Source: Isoetes taiwanensis (lineage: Eukaryota > Streptophyta > Lycopodiopsida > Isoetales > Isoetaceae). From it: a stretch of 64,000 bases of DNA. Both the position numbers and the translations under genes were made by a program. Where the stretch lies: assembly GCA_021234155.1 (NCBI GenBank), contig JAJEKV010000886.1, forward strand, positions 1 through 64,000, given 5' to 3'. The notes beneath the pieces are model-generated. The model saw only the letters and a program-made list of their open reading frames with translations. It was not told where the DNA came from and ran no database searches. This document shows positions 23,597 through 35,888 of this stretch, piece by piece (the stretch's first letter is position 1; every line of letters starts with the position of its first letter).

Positions 23597-24310
23597 AGGT
23601 AAATGCAGATCGATCCGACGGATCGCGATTCTCGAGCCAGACGAGCATGCAAGAGTTGCATCGTTACTGCATGCATTGCATGCATTTAGACCCTCTCATC
23701 CGGTTGGGGATCGCTATTTCTTCGCATTCGCCGACTTCTCATCGGCGCTTTCTCTTCGCCCAGCAGTGTTTCAGGTTATGTTCTATGCTCTCATGCAGAG
23801 GAGGGGCTTCCTCTTGCATGGGTTGACCTTTCGTGGCATTTCCTATCATTCTTGTTTCTCTTCGACCTGACCTTTCTGGCGTATCCCTTCTGGCGTTTCT
23901 TATCGTTCTCGGTTCTCTTCTACCTTGGCTGCGTTGACCTTTCTGGCGCATCCCTTCTGGCGTTTCCTATCTTTCGTATCTCTTCCTATCCTTCTCGTCT
24001 GGCTTCTACCTCGGCATTCCTCCACTATGGGGCAATTCTTGAGCCTTCATCTCGGATCGGCGGGAAGTTCTCTTCTTTTGAGGCGTTGTTGTGTCATGCG
24101 GTAATTTCGAAATGCGGTCGATCGACGGATCGCGATTCTCGAGCAGACGAGCATGCAAGAGTTACATCGTTACTGCATGCATTGCATGCATTTCCGGACC
24201 TCTCATCAGGTTAGGGGATCGCTATTTCTTCACGCATTCGCCTTGACTTCTCATGGTAGCTTTCTCTTAGCCCGGGTGATGTTTGGGTTATGTTCTATGC
24301 TCTCCCTCCC
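23597..24310. repeat. 190-bp direct duplication around a short tandem array
   Basis: The block 23,600-23,795 recurs at 24,112-24,305. Both contain GACGGATCGCGATTCTCGAG, GCATGCAAGAGTT, TCGTTACTGCATGCATTGCA and GGTTATGTTCTATGCTCTC. Between them, 23,820-24,010 is a degenerate tandem array of GACCTTTCTGGCG...TCCCTTCTGGCGTTTC units of about 75 bp. TTGAGGCGTTGTTGTGTCATGCG near 24,080 recurs at 24,742-24,762. It could be the end of an unknown retroelement. Confidence 0.7.
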
Positions 24311-26100
24311 TCCCTCCCTTAAGTATTTTGTTTATATATGTTGTTAAAGCGTGGCGCTAATCGACCCCTCGCTTTTTGTTTTTTTTTGTTCTTCTCTATT
24401 GTGTTTGTGGTCTTATCGGATGCAGGCGTTACCGCGGCGTTTGGTTTCTTTTGGGCGTGGGTTTTTGGGAAGTTTAGCGGTGGGCGTTGTCTAATTTTAA
24501 CGCCTAGGGGCTTATCGCTAGGGTTTTCCTCGAAAACCGAAGGGCTGGTTTTTTAATCCGTGATAAGCCCTAGGCAGGTACACTAGCCAAACATCTATGA
24601 TATATTTTTGTATTTTGGGGTCCATGTGTTATGACTGGATATTCCCTGTATTTTTTGTTTTTTGGGTAGCTTGCGATATGCAGCTACCCACTCTCTACCA
24701 TTGTAATTACACTGCTGGGATGAATAGAAAAGCCCCATCCATTCGGGCGTTGTTGTGTCATGCGAGTCGCAGCTCGAGAATCGATTTTTTATGTTCCTAG
24801 GTAGTGAATTAATGAGCGCAGATTGGGAGGAATCTTCATATAGTGGTTCATATTATGACCAATATTTCTTGTGTGAATTAGAAAACATCCTAGTACAACT
24901 GATATCAGAAACTTTTAATACTACTGCTACTTAAGTGTGATTACCTGAACCTCTCCCAAAATTCATGTAAGACCATTCTTGACAAAAGCACAATCATAAA
25001 TGTAAGTTTAGTAAGAAAGCATTGTTTATTTAATCCTCTAGCAGAAGATGATATTAAATGACAGAAAAATATCAATATGCCCTTGGCGTGGAACAAAAGC
25101 TTCAAGTATGATATATCAGAAGTTTCAAATATGATGTAGCATCAATGTGGCAGACGAAATCACATGTAAGAAGGAAGAAAATTGTAGCATGCCTTTGCAA
25201 TCAAAGTATTAGATCTCAAAATTGAAAATGACGCAAAACTTAGAGCTAACAGGGCAAATCAACTGCAAATAATGCCTATTTTGTCATCTTGTACTTCTAC
25301 CATTCAAAGCAAAGAGGATTGAATAGTGAAGAATAGTGAGGATTGAAAGTGGTTCAAATCCATGCCTAGCTTCATGGAATTGATACCTTACAAACTCTAT
25401 GTTGACTATGGCCTTAATCTTGATACTTCGTATTCTAGTTCTCCATAAGCTATTGTCAGGATAACAGGACAAATGAATGGCTGCCGTAATGCAAGCATGA
25501 ATTCGAGAAGAAAAATGAAAAAGAAAAAATTGATGTTACATCAAAGACTTGAAGCAAGTAGGAACCATATAATTGAAAGCAGTCTGATATTGCATATCTC
25601 AAGGAAAAATGAGAAAGATGTATATCATGAGGACTTGTGTCTTTTGGAGGACTGCTTTGAAATTTGCAAGGCCTTTTCGACATTTAAGACTGAACCATGG
25701 TAAATACATCATGATATGTTAACTGGAAACAGTAGATAGCAGTTGATAAGAATATGTTATTACTGTTCGTCTGTTTTTGCAATGTATATCAATCAAGAGA
25801 ATTTCAAAAATACTAATTTTTTAAAATATGTGCCCAGCACTGCCGGGCATTAGTCATAAACATGTGGATTAGATAGATGTAATGGAGTTTGTAGGTGGAA
25901 TAAAATTTTTTAAATATAATCCTATGTGTAGATGTAATGGAATGCCAAGTGTGGAATGACTAGGAATGGAATCAATATGTAGAATAACATGAATAGACAT
26001 CATAAATATAGAGTTGTTGGATGTTGATTGGCACTAGTGATAGTTTAGAGTTCTATGGAAGATCCTAGATCTAATGCGATTCCAATAATATCTAGAATAA
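24310..26100. other. No recognisable gene
   Basis: AT-rich anonymous sequence. At 24,440-24,570 the phrases TAACGCCTAGGGGCTTATCG and CCTCGAAAACC faintly resemble the 3' flank of the second LINE at 42,310-42,330 (CCTCGAAAACCCTTGAGG). No coding similarity. Confidence 0.4.
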
Positions 26101-26109
26101 TGGAATGGA

Positions 26110-26801
26110 ATGAAACAAATTCAAAGGATAGGCAAAGCTCAGAAATGGTATTCGGACAAGGTTAGGATGCCTGGAGATATGGATGAGAATTTCATGGAGG
26201 GGAGGATGGCGAGTACAAGCTTGAAGCCATGGTGGACATGTTGGGGACTGATTTCATTCCCATTGATAGCATGGATTACACAATGGCGGTCGGATGAGTT
26301 GGGGATGTCAGGGCTGGCTGTAGGTCTTGTACATATGGTTTATTTCACTTTCATGTTCCTTATTTGTTTGCATTTCTTTCCATATGTATGGAATAGACAT
26401 GGAGCATGTTCATGGGCGACTTGGGATGGAGAATGGGGATGTTGTTGGTGGGGGCAGAATGGGGTTGCTGCTAGCAGCAGGCTTGTCAGAGTCATGGGGT
26501 TGAGACTGCCAGTTGGGATGACGTGATTGACATAGAAAGTGATGAAGAGGCCTCTGCTTTCCCTTCGCACAGGCCTGCTACGCCTAGCCCAAGCATGCAC
26601 GGCATGATCCACAATGCAATGCCTTTTCCCATGGTCTTCTCTCCGAATGAGGAGCGAATGCAAGTTGTGCTTGAAGTGGTGTCAAGCATTGTCAATATTA
26701 ACATACTTGCAGAGTCTGTGGCAGCCTCGATGCACTTGTTTATGATACAGCTAGGTCAATTGTTTGCAGCATTGGAGGAGATTGTTTTCCATATGGAATA
26801 G
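26110..26801 (+). pseudogene. Unrecognised gene-like fragment
   Basis: Frames 26,110-26,526 and 26,523-26,801 encode an acidic Ser/Pro-rich stretch (DIESDEEASAFPSHRPATPS) followed by a likely helix (VVSSIVNINILAESVAASMH). This layout resembles the C-terminal part of Myb/SANT-like proteins that accompany PIF/Harbinger transposons, but no SANT repeat is visible, so I leave it unassigned. The upstream half uses a different frame. Confidence 0.3.
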
Positions 26802-26998
26802 GAAGAGGTTGAGGTCAGCACTAGTGAGCGCCAGCATATGCGGGCACCCATGAACCTGGCCCGGGCTCGTCCCTATCAGGAATTGTGAAGGGTAGACACT
26901 ATGGGGAGGTGCCACAATGTTGCTATGAATAATAACTAGGTACTGGTATATGTATTTCGTTTTTTGGGTGCTTGGGATCTGTGTTGCAACATGGAGAG

Positions 26999-27046
26999 TG
27001 TGCATGTGTGTGTGTGTGCGCGCGCGCGCGCGTGTGTATGTGTGTT
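26999..27046. repeat. (TG)n(CG)n(TG)n microsatellite
   Basis: Alternating purine-pyrimidine run GTGTGTGTGTGCGCGCGCGC followed by GTGTGTATGTGTG. Such runs can form Z-DNA. The open frames over it on the minus strand (THTHMHT, ARARTHTH) are artefacts of the repeat. Confidence 0.97.
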
Positions 27047-27059
27047 GGGAGGGGGGGAG

Positions 27060-30000
27060 GAAAGCCACTTAAATTCATAACCTGATTATGGAACAAGTAC
27101 AACATTTGAACTCATAAAATAACCTAAAATTGCATGTTTCAACTAGCTCAAAGTAATATATGTTGGCAGCATAGTAGAGTTACAACAAAAACCTCACCAC
27201 ATCCTTAAATTTCAATGCATGTATCTACATTTTTGCTCAAGGGCAGAGGCGTGGTACCTGCAGACCATCCAGGAGCTTAAGTTATAAATAGTAACTAGAA
27301 CTGGGAACTGCATGTATCATAGCCACCACCCAGTTGTTATCCATGTCAAAGCTGAAACATAGATATGAACAGAAATGAAACCTTAAGAATGATAACACCA
27401 TAAATTCTTAGGAACGTACTTTCCAAAATAAGCTCTCTTAAATATTTTCAAATACATCTACACCAATCAGCTCTGCTCTCTTGTAACTAGATGTCATACG
27501 AAACTCCAAGTGTGCATTTCACCAGGTATATCTCGTTATGCTCATCTCTACTTGTATTCAAAAAAACTAGCTATTTTGTGCGTAATTCGTAAGGCAGCTG
27601 CTAATATGATTAGTGAAGTGACAAAGGAGATGCAATAAAGCAAGAACCACGAGTACAATCATACAATTTGAAGAAAATTCAAATAAACCATCATAAACAT
27701 GACCAAAGGATAAAAGAAATAAAGGACAAAAGAAAATGCAATATGAATTCAAGAAAAAGTAACGATTTACAGGAATAAGTTAAAGCAAGCAAATGACAAT
27801 TTTAAAAGGAAAACCTGGAAAGGTAAAGTATGTTGGTGGTGGAAACTCAGTTGCAAGAGACAGGTTACAGTAGAGCAAAGGACAAGACATATCCAATAAA
27901 TTTCAGTACCAAAGGCCAACGGCTGAGGGAAAAAAGTTGTACTATAATTTGATGCTAGCATAAATGACCAAGCATGTATACAAGTTTCAGATTAAAAAGG
28001 AATAAAAAGGGAGCACTACTAGCAGACAAGCTACAGACAAATGCAAATAAACCAGAAAAAAGGATGTAGTAGAAATCGTCTGCCATATTAGAGATAAAAA
28101 AATGCAGCAAGAAGGTTAACAATTTGAACTAAACAGGGAACATACTTTGTGGCAATACAAAATGCAAGATAAGAAAACTTTTAGAAATGCAAAAGGCATG
28201 GCAAGAAGAGAAAATAGAACTTTGCAATGTAACAAGAAAGAAGAGCGTCCATGTTATGAAAGGGCAAAATCAGAAACAAAAGCATACCTTAGAAACGTTC
28301 ACTATGGAAATAAGAACTTCATGTTGAAGACAATAAAAGAGTTATCCAATGGCCACAAAAATGCAAAGACTCATGGAAAGAAACCACCACCAACTGGGAA
28401 ACAACCTCCAATGAAAGCGACAATTTAAAGACTAGGGGTGGAAGGAAGAAATGCACGACTAATAGAAAATTATGAGAGGGAAAACAATAAATTATTACCA
28501 GAAATTATCGCCGCGGTCTTGGCCACCGCGAACATTTCTCTTTTCTAAATGCACTGCAAGGGAATCTGTGTCACCTTGAACCTGGGGTGAAAACCATCTC
28601 CAACTGGTTCTCAAACGACAATGCCTCATAGTGTATCTTAAAGTGGAATTTAAAATGTGGAATTCACCTTAGAAGTTTCCTATGTATTTTAGAAGACCTT
28701 AAAAGGGCATGGTTGCATAATAATTGACATTCAAACAAATCTAGGAAAAAATGCCATTTCAATGGTAGAATTCTCATTGAGAGCTTTCTTTCGTCACAAA
28801 CTCCATTACAATACATATTGACTAGCGTGTTCTCTAACATGATATCGTACTAATATCTAGATTTCAAAGTCCAGGATGGCTAGCATGTTATCCTAACATG
28901 ATATCATACTAAATATCTAGATTTCAAAGTGCAAGATGGCATTTGGCAATGGAACGAAGTGTTGAGTATTAAATGTTGGAGAGCAAAAATGTATGTCATG
29001 AGTAATTTTTAGGAATATTAACATTTTGATATTGAGTGATTCTTGTAAGCTGGGTTGGAGGTCAAATAGGGCCAAAGTGGCTTGTAAACAATGTTATTGA
29101 TGAGAGGAATCACAAAAAGTGATTATTTGGTCAAGGTCCTAAGAATATTCTTAGGAATGAAAATGAAAATTGCGTATAGTGGAGAAACTTAGGTTGTAAT
29201 GCAATATGGTAAACAGTTGTGTTTTTTCCTTTCTTTTTTTGGTAAAGCACCGCAAGAGCCTTGCTTGTTAATCTCCACTATTCTTATAGAAGATCCTTAA
29301 TGCTTACCTGAAGCATTCGAACTAAATATTACGTTCGTGGTGTGAGGACCAACGAGTCCGCCTCTTGAAGCAGACGAAGAACCAAGAAATCAATAGTCTT
29401 TGTACGAATTTCATATCCAAGAATGTAATCCCTGGTGAACATCATATCAGATAGATTCAATTATAGAGTGCCAGATTAGAAGAAACGGAGGGATGCCCAA
29501 TTTCTTCCTGCTGGAGCTTCAAAAAATCTCTTTTTAAAAGTGAACCATACTGTGAACTGTGAGCATATAAATAGATCTCAAAGCATATTGTTCCTATAAA
29601 ATAATATGTTCTGTTTACACTATATAAAGTCTCCATGTGGGCAGCTATCACCACTCAAAATGCATTTAACGTTATTATGGGCCTGTGCTGCAGTCTGGTC
29701 ATGGCATAAATATTTGCTCCCATTGCAAGGAAATAATACTTTGCACCAAGCCGAATACCAGGTTAGCTGGAATAACTCTCAGTCAAAGTCATGGAACTAA
29801 AGCACCACTTCATAGTCAGGATCTCAGTTTCAAAGTTTTCTTAACCTTTCACTTCTTAGCCTTCCTTTTTGGAAATATCCCAGCTTGGTTTTGAAATGAA
29901 CCAAGCTTGGTTGTGTATTTCTGGTATGATGTTTCATACCTTTAGAGGTAGTTATATGCTGTGGACCCAAGCCATATGCACTCAAGGTAAATACATGAAG

Positions 30001-31270
30001 ACCAGTTGGCTTCAAGGATCATTTTGAACCATGTCTGGCCAATAACCTTTATCATCTCAACTATGTCTGTGCAGTAACCTTTAACATCTCAAATTAACAC
30101 TAACAGCCATAAGAGCATTAACAACATTTTGAAGCTTAGTATGGTGCTTCATGTAGCTAGCTAGTTTGTTCTCCAAATTAGATACATTAGGCCTGTATAG
30201 AAGGGCTATGAATATTAAATGCACGAACTTTGCAATGTCTATTGGAACTAATAATATGTAAGAATAAACATGTTTATTACACAATGGAACCTAAATCCGA
30301 GATCCATCAAATTTCATCATGATCACGAATCCATGCACTAATACAATATATTATGGCACTCCTGAGAAAAACAACAAAGATTTAAGCAATCAAAGAAAGG
30401 AACTTGAGCATTGCTTCAAACTTTGGAAGCATGCGATGGATCCCTGTTTATCTAAGGTTCGATATTTTTGATGCAGAGGAGCCGATCACTTCAGACAAAA
30501 ATTATGGCATCAGATTTATGCTGGCGGAATGTTGTATATGCTGCATCTATCTGTTCTTGCTGTTTTATATGCTATGCTTGGAAGTGTACATTAGTCTTAC
30601 CCACCTGCCTCACGTGTTTACACCAATAAGAGCTCCACCAGTGTCAGCTGTCAAATGATAATAAAGCTTAACATATGGCAAATGCTGCTAAGAGACAAAA
30701 AGCTATTTCATTTACTCTGAAACCTTCATTTCTAGTTATTTGAAGCAAATGCGGTTTCATAATCTGATGCACAATGTGGACATGAACCGGTCTTGCAAAG
30801 TCTGGTGCTTTCTTGAATACAGATATAAAAATATGTGCTTTATGAAGGAATACAAAATAACAGAGATGTTAATACTTTGTTGGAGATCTAATAGTCATTC
30901 CTTGCCAAATCATTCAAACTTAAAAGAATAAGAATAGAACCTTCTGCTTTGTGATTAATCTTTGTGATGGCCTTCTTGAAGGTATCTAATAGCAAGCTGC
31001 TCAGACAGAAAAAACAAAAAGAGTGTCAAGGTGATGGTTCAAATGTGGCATAATGCTAATTAAAGAGCAGTTTAAACCCTTTTTGAAGAGTAGAAAATGA
31101 GTTTATTTACCTTGTGTCTAATTGAACCTCCAGGTTTGTGAGCATTTTCTGGAAAACAACAAAGCAGATTGGCCCGGGCAGGACTTTGCAGGGCCGATAT
31201 GCTTGCAATCAAGGAGTAGTCACCACTTCTAAAGAGGCTCAACCATGGAGCTGGAATTGAGCCCAATAGG
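27060..31270. other. No recognisable gene; one 59-bp tandem duplication
   Basis: AT-rich anonymous sequence. At 28,823-28,940 the block ending TCTAACATGATATCGTACTA, then ATATCTAGATTTCAAAGT, is repeated once in tandem with small changes. No family recognised for the remaining open frames. Confidence 0.6.
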
Positions 31271-31279
31271 GCCGATTAT

Positions 31280-31630
31280 TTTAACAGACCCATGGGTGAC
31301 TGCTCGAGTGGATCTTGGTGTCGCGTTCCCGAGACACCCGCATAAATAAGTAGAAGAAACTACTCGTAAACGTCTAGACGATTTTGTCCAGTTGAAGAAA
31401 CTAGTCGTAAACGTCTAGACGATTTTGTCCAGTTGGTTAAGGGCATGTCGGTTAGGAACGTTATATTTGGTATCAGAGCAGGGCTCGAGTTCGAGTCTCC
31501 ATGGGGGCGAGTATGACCCAAAATATCGTTGGACGGTATAAGGTCATGACTTGGTATCATTGGACGGTATAAGGTCATGACTTGGTTTGTGATACTCGAG
31601 GAAAAGCATAGTTCTAGTGGGAGAGATTGT
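31280..31630 (+). mobile_element. TRIM-like element, single LTR plus internal part
   Basis: An LTR (31,280-31,465) beginning TTTAACAGACCCATGGG and ending near GGAACGTTATA is followed by the primer site TGGTATCAGAGC (31,468-31,479), a short internal part and a purine-rich end (GTGGGAGAGATTG, 31,617-31,629). The second LTR is missing. Compared with the copies at 35.6-36.2 kb it has two internal tandem duplications: a 42-bp one in the LTR (GAAGAAACTA...TGTCCAGTTG, starting about 31,352 and 31,394) and a 30-bp one in the internal part (TTGGACGGTATAAGGTCATG, 31,529 and 31,559). No coding capacity. Confidence 0.85.
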
Positions 31631-31769
31631 GTTTGTATTTTTTTTTAAGTTTGAACCATTGTTAAACCATTGAATTAACACGTATAAATATTGAATACAC
31701 CAAAATGTGCAAATACATGCACATATCAGTGGTTCGTTCAAGCCTGGACCACTAGCTCCGGTGAGGGCA

Positions 31770-32280
31770 GCACATGCAGCCCAAATTTAACAAGCAGGCA
31801 TCGCTGCTCGCAGAGGCAAAAGAGAGGCAAGCGGCATCGCTGCTAAACAGGCAAGCTGCAGAGCCGAGATACCAGAGATATCTGCAAGCTGCAGCGCAGA
31901 CGGAGCAGAGAAAGAGGCAAGCTGTAGAGCAGAGATAGCCAACAGATGTGGAAGAACTAACAAACTCGTCAAGCGAGGAAGACAAGGTGCTGATAAGGGC
32001 GAAAATCGGCCGGATTTGCTCTCGGATATGATCACAACTCCGAGGAGCCTGAAGCTCCGGACTGTGCAGCCCGAAAACAAGGCAGATGGATGAATCGGCC
32101 CTCATAAAAAAGGAAACAACTGCTTTCCAAAAAATTACCATGTCCAACAGATCAATCCCAGCCAGCCACATCCCGCAGGCCAGGAACTACCAGATTAGAA
32201 TAGGGGCCACATGCATGAATCCGGCCCCTGTCCCGCGAAAACATAGAAACGAAACTAACAAAAAAAAAAGAAAAATATGA
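31770..32280 (+). pseudogene. Ala/Gln-rich coiled-coil ORF, possibly gag-like
   Basis: The plus strand reads KQASLLAEAKERQAASLLNR and, shortly after, QAAAQTEQRKRQAVEQR, then a stop, then ELTNSSSEEDKVLIRAKIGR, a stop, and a basic tail ending in KKKRKI at 32,277. The heptad-like Ala/Leu spacing suggests a coiled coil. Charged Gln-rich coiled coils are common upstream of retrotransposon gag domains, but I see no other retroelement part next to it. Function unassigned. Confidence 0.35.
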
Positions 32281-32299
32281 GGAACAAGAACCATTGAAA

Positions 32300-33600
32300 T
32301 AAAAGCCACTACAAAAAAAAAAACTAGCAAAAGGCACACCAGAAGGCTTTGGCAAGGTCTCAAGGGTTGATTAGATCTAATTAATTGTACTGCCCTGACT
32401 ATCAATCTTCTTCCGAAATCTAGAATAGTAGCAACAAAAAACAAATGAATAAACGTCATGTAAATGCAACTATTATGTGTCCAAGGTATAGAGAGAGATT
32501 GTTGTCTACATCTAAGGTCATTTTAAGTCAGAAGCCCTACAACTAAAATACATGCATCCAAAACAAGGCACGTATCCATTGATGTATGATGTGTTGAGAT
32601 AGTGCTCAATTTCTTTCATCTCATTCACAATGCATGTTGGGGTGGCATAGCATGGAATGGCATGGACCATTCATAGAAACGTTCCCACAGAATGGCAAAG
32701 AGTAATCATGTATCGTCAAAATTTATACTAATTTCTATCAAGATTTATATTGATCTCTTTCTACATACATTGCATATATGGAAATATATGGAAAACGTAC
32801 TTGCTACTTGCGAACTTTAAGAATGCCCACAATTATTTATGTTATTTTGTTGCTTACACTTTTTTGAAAAGATAGCATGCTGCAACGAAAGAGATTCAAC
32901 CTTTCAATGATTTATATCTTCCAAAAACAAAAACACATTTGTAAAATTAGTGATGGAAGATTCTGCAACATTAACTCTGGTATATCCACTATTGATCATG
33001 CAATGTTGTAACAAACGGTGAGCACACTGTTTGCACAAGTTTTTCTACTGCTAAAACCTGGCCATTTGAAATCACATATCTGTAGAGAAACGATGAAGCA
33101 GAGCACTTAAAGAAAAGGTGAAAGAATAAGGAAGGCTAGCTGAAGAAGCATTCCACGAGCTGAACTTAATCAAGGCTGGGTAAAGCTACGATAAATAGAA
33201 GCTAAGAAAGCTACGATGATGCTTAGCCCTGCAAAATATCGTTAGATGCTCTCCACGTACACTTTCTTCCACTTGTCTGGAGTTTTCACCATTTTTAGCA
33301 GCCATCTGCAGTTTTTCCTTGCACCCATGTAATTCTAACAGCGAGAAAAGATGTAAGAAAGCATCCAAGTGTGCTAGCATAAGATTAAAGGTAAAACCAT
33401 CTAATTAAAGTACCAACCCCACTCAGGATAATCAATGTCTAAAATGAATTTACAGTAAGATTGTAGAGTTACTGAAAATGCTATTAGAAATGCAAACCTG
33501 GATCTTTGATACATTAAATATGCATGTATGGCATTCAATTTAAATTCTTACAAACAGCCATGTGCTCATGTAGCTTATAGAAGCAGTAGGTCTGTCTGAA
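32300..33600. other. No recognisable gene
   Basis: AT-rich sequence without coding similarity or clear repeats on either strand. Confidence 0.6.
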
Positions 33601-33609
33601 ATGCTTGGC

Positions 33610-34900
33610 TTGGAAGTCGATTCACTCCATCACCTATCTGGCATGTGACCGGTCCAGCCCAACAGCGTTTGCTGCCAATGCCAACACCTTAGACATGAGA
33701 GAAGCATTTAAAGCGGTGGAAGTGGTGATGCTGCAAATGTGTGACCACATCCGGAGATACTCCCTCTTCTTGCTTCTTCTCAAAACACCTCAATGATTCC
33801 ATACTAGAACTGTGTTTAGCACACCCAGTCCAGGACACAACGTTTTTAAATGGTAGCTTATCAAAGAAATTAGCATACATGTCAATCAGACTGCTAAAAA
33901 CATGGGGATGCCTTTCAAACCCATTTGCTGCAATCATGTTATGTATTCCTCGTCCATTGTCTATATCTTTAAGGCTAGCACATGCCTTCAACGTGCAGGC
34001 AAATGTGGCGGCATCTGTAGATGCCTCAAGCTGCATATTTGTAAAACATTCCAGAGCTTTTTGGTAAAATCCATGCTCAATATACCTGGCAATTAAAGCA
34101 TTCCAGGATACCACATTTCGAATAGGCAGTTTGTCAAAGGCTTCTTGTGCCTCAGGCCACTAGTGACCCACATTTTGCATACATATAAACAAGACTGCTG
34201 CCAATAAAGACATATATCTCTTTGTTGGTTTGCAAAACTTCCTTATGACGGTTTCTGCCCTTCTCGATTGCTGCAATGCTAGCACAAGCTTTCAGTGCAG
34301 TGCAAATGTAAAAACATCAGGAGGAACACGCATCAGGTCAAAACATTTTAAAGCCTCTTCATTATGGCCATTGTCTACATATCTTGCAGTAAGTGCATTC
34401 CATGAGACAACATCACAAACTGGAAGCTTGTCAAAGACCTCTCGAGCCTCTGCTATGGAACCACATTTAGCATGTCAATCAAACTGCTGGAAATAAACTG
34501 GTTTTTCTCAAGCCCCTTCTTTGTGATCTCATCATGAATCTTCTGTCCCCTCTTCAAATCTTTCCACCTCGCACAAGCCCGTAGTAGAGCCACTAGGATA
34601 AAACTGCTAAGGTCTACATTCATCTATTGCATTTCTCCATACAGACTTAAAGCATGTTGTGGCTGTCCATATTGAATATATCTACATATGAGAGAGATCC
34701 AAGAGTGCACATTTGGGTGAATTAACCTGTTGAAAACCGCTTGAGCATCAGGGACACTGCCACATTCCACAAACATTGGCACCATGTAATTTCCAATATT
34801 TTGATGGCTTTCCAGTCCATTACTAAAGATCCGTGCATGTGCACGCATAGCAGATTCTAGTCTCTTCTGTTTCTTGCAAAGCTTGAGATAGTATTTCTTC
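33610..34900 (-). pseudogene. PPR protein gene, broken (P/PLS type)
   Basis: Pentatricopeptide repeat proteins bind organellar RNA, one base per repeat. On the minus strand, from 34,848 downward, blocks read RAHARIFSNGLESHQNIGNY, FVECGSVPDAQAVFNRL, HSWISLICRYIQYGQPQHAL, then (after a stop at 34,624) LRACARWKDLKRGQKIHDEI, VVSWNALTARYVDNGHNEEA, NVVSWNALIARYIEHGFYQK, LKACASLKDIDNGRGIHNMI, and finally CFEKKQEEGVSPDVVTH. That is about seven repeats. Stops and frameshifts occur at 34,624, about 34,470, about 34,320, 34,160-34,115 and 33,880. No transit peptide or E/DYW end is visible. The wording is close to fern and lycophyte PPR families. Confidence 0.85.
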
Positions 34901-35616
34901 TAAATACTACGCAAGCATCCATAATTTCTGCAGTCCAACAGTGTGTTTCGTTTAGGTTATGTTCCCAATTGCAAGGCGAAAATACAAAGTAGACGCCCGA
35001 TGCAATTGAATGTCAGTTGACAGAAATGTGCTTGCATTCTACCCAGTGATTCTTCACAGGAAAAAGCTTGCATGGCTTTAAAGCCACATCCCAAGTCTGT
35101 GAATCCACGAAGAAGATAGAAACATCTGCATCAAAATTCCGAAGCTTAGTCTATGAGATCTGGGCCGAGAGTAAGAAACAGATGCATGTTCTCGTAAAAG
35201 TCCGTGGTGTTATGGCTCTGTGGGTAATGGCAGATGGAAGACTCTAAGATAAAAAAAAAGGGGGAAACACGAAATTAAAAGAGCCGAACTGAAGAAGATC
35301 GAAATTAACAGAGGAATGGTAGGAAGACATGAAGAAGGTAAGCTTTGCCATGTCTAATGCCGCCTCACTGCTTGCGTCCGGTGCCATCTCCGTGCCATTT
35401 TTAAAGGATTATCTAATTTTCACGGCCCTAGATCTGGAAAAAAGAGGATCTAATGGTAGAAGTTAATGCCACATCAGTTTTTGATGAGATGGAGGTGCTA
35501 CGTGGATAGGCTAGAATTGCAAGAAAGGTTGTAGGCTTGGTAGGGCTGGTGTGCTAAAAAGATAATCACCCAACCCAACCTTTGGCCAAAATCTTATAAA
35601 CATCTACAGCAAACCT
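34900..35616. other. No recognisable gene
   Basis: No coding or repeat signal that I can support, apart from a run of A and G around 35,250-35,265. Confidence 0.55.
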
Positions 35617-35720
35617 TCTAACATACCCATGGGAGACTGCTCGAGTAGATCTTGGTGTTGTGTTCCCGAGACACTGACATAAATGGGTAGAAGCGACTAT
35701 TCATAAAGGTCTAGACGGTT

Positions 35721-35793
35721 TAGTCCAATTGGCTAAGGGCATGTCGGTTAGAAACGTTACATTTGGTATCAAAGCAGGGCTCGAGTTCGAGTC
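35721..35793 (+). promoter_or_regulatory. tRNA-like A and B boxes across LTR/primer site
   Basis: TAGTCCAATTGG (35,721-35,732) fits the A-box consensus TRGYNNARNNGG, and GTTCGAGTC (35,785-35,793) fits the B-box consensus GWTCRANNC. Spacing is about 52 nt, within the tRNA range. The same pair is found in the other copies (35,993/36,056 and 31,425/31,489), with one A-box mismatch each. The boxes flank the primer binding site. Whether pol III uses them is not known from sequence. Confidence 0.5.
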
Positions 35794-35888
35794 TCCATGG
35801 GGGCAAGTATAACCCAGAATACCGTTGGAGGGTAGGTCATGACTTGGTTTGTGATGCTCGAGGATGAGCATAGTCTAGTGGAAGAGAT

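Noticed and set aside
26110-26801. PIF/Harbinger-associated Myb/SANT protein
   Set aside because: Only the acidic linker and a helix look right; no SANT repeat and no transposase nearby.
26751-27105. Minus-strand frames rich in Thr-His and Ala-Arg
   Set aside because: They arise from the TG/CG microsatellite and have no upstream or downstream gene structure.
29330-29400. Hammerhead ribozyme (retrozyme)
   Set aside because: ACGAGTCC is present, but the conserved CTGATGA core and GAAA with matching stems are not.
31468-31497. Real tRNA gene
   Set aside because: Only A-box and B-box similarity is present, and TGGTATCAGAGC is a retrotransposon primer site. No acceptor stem or anticodon arm can be paired.
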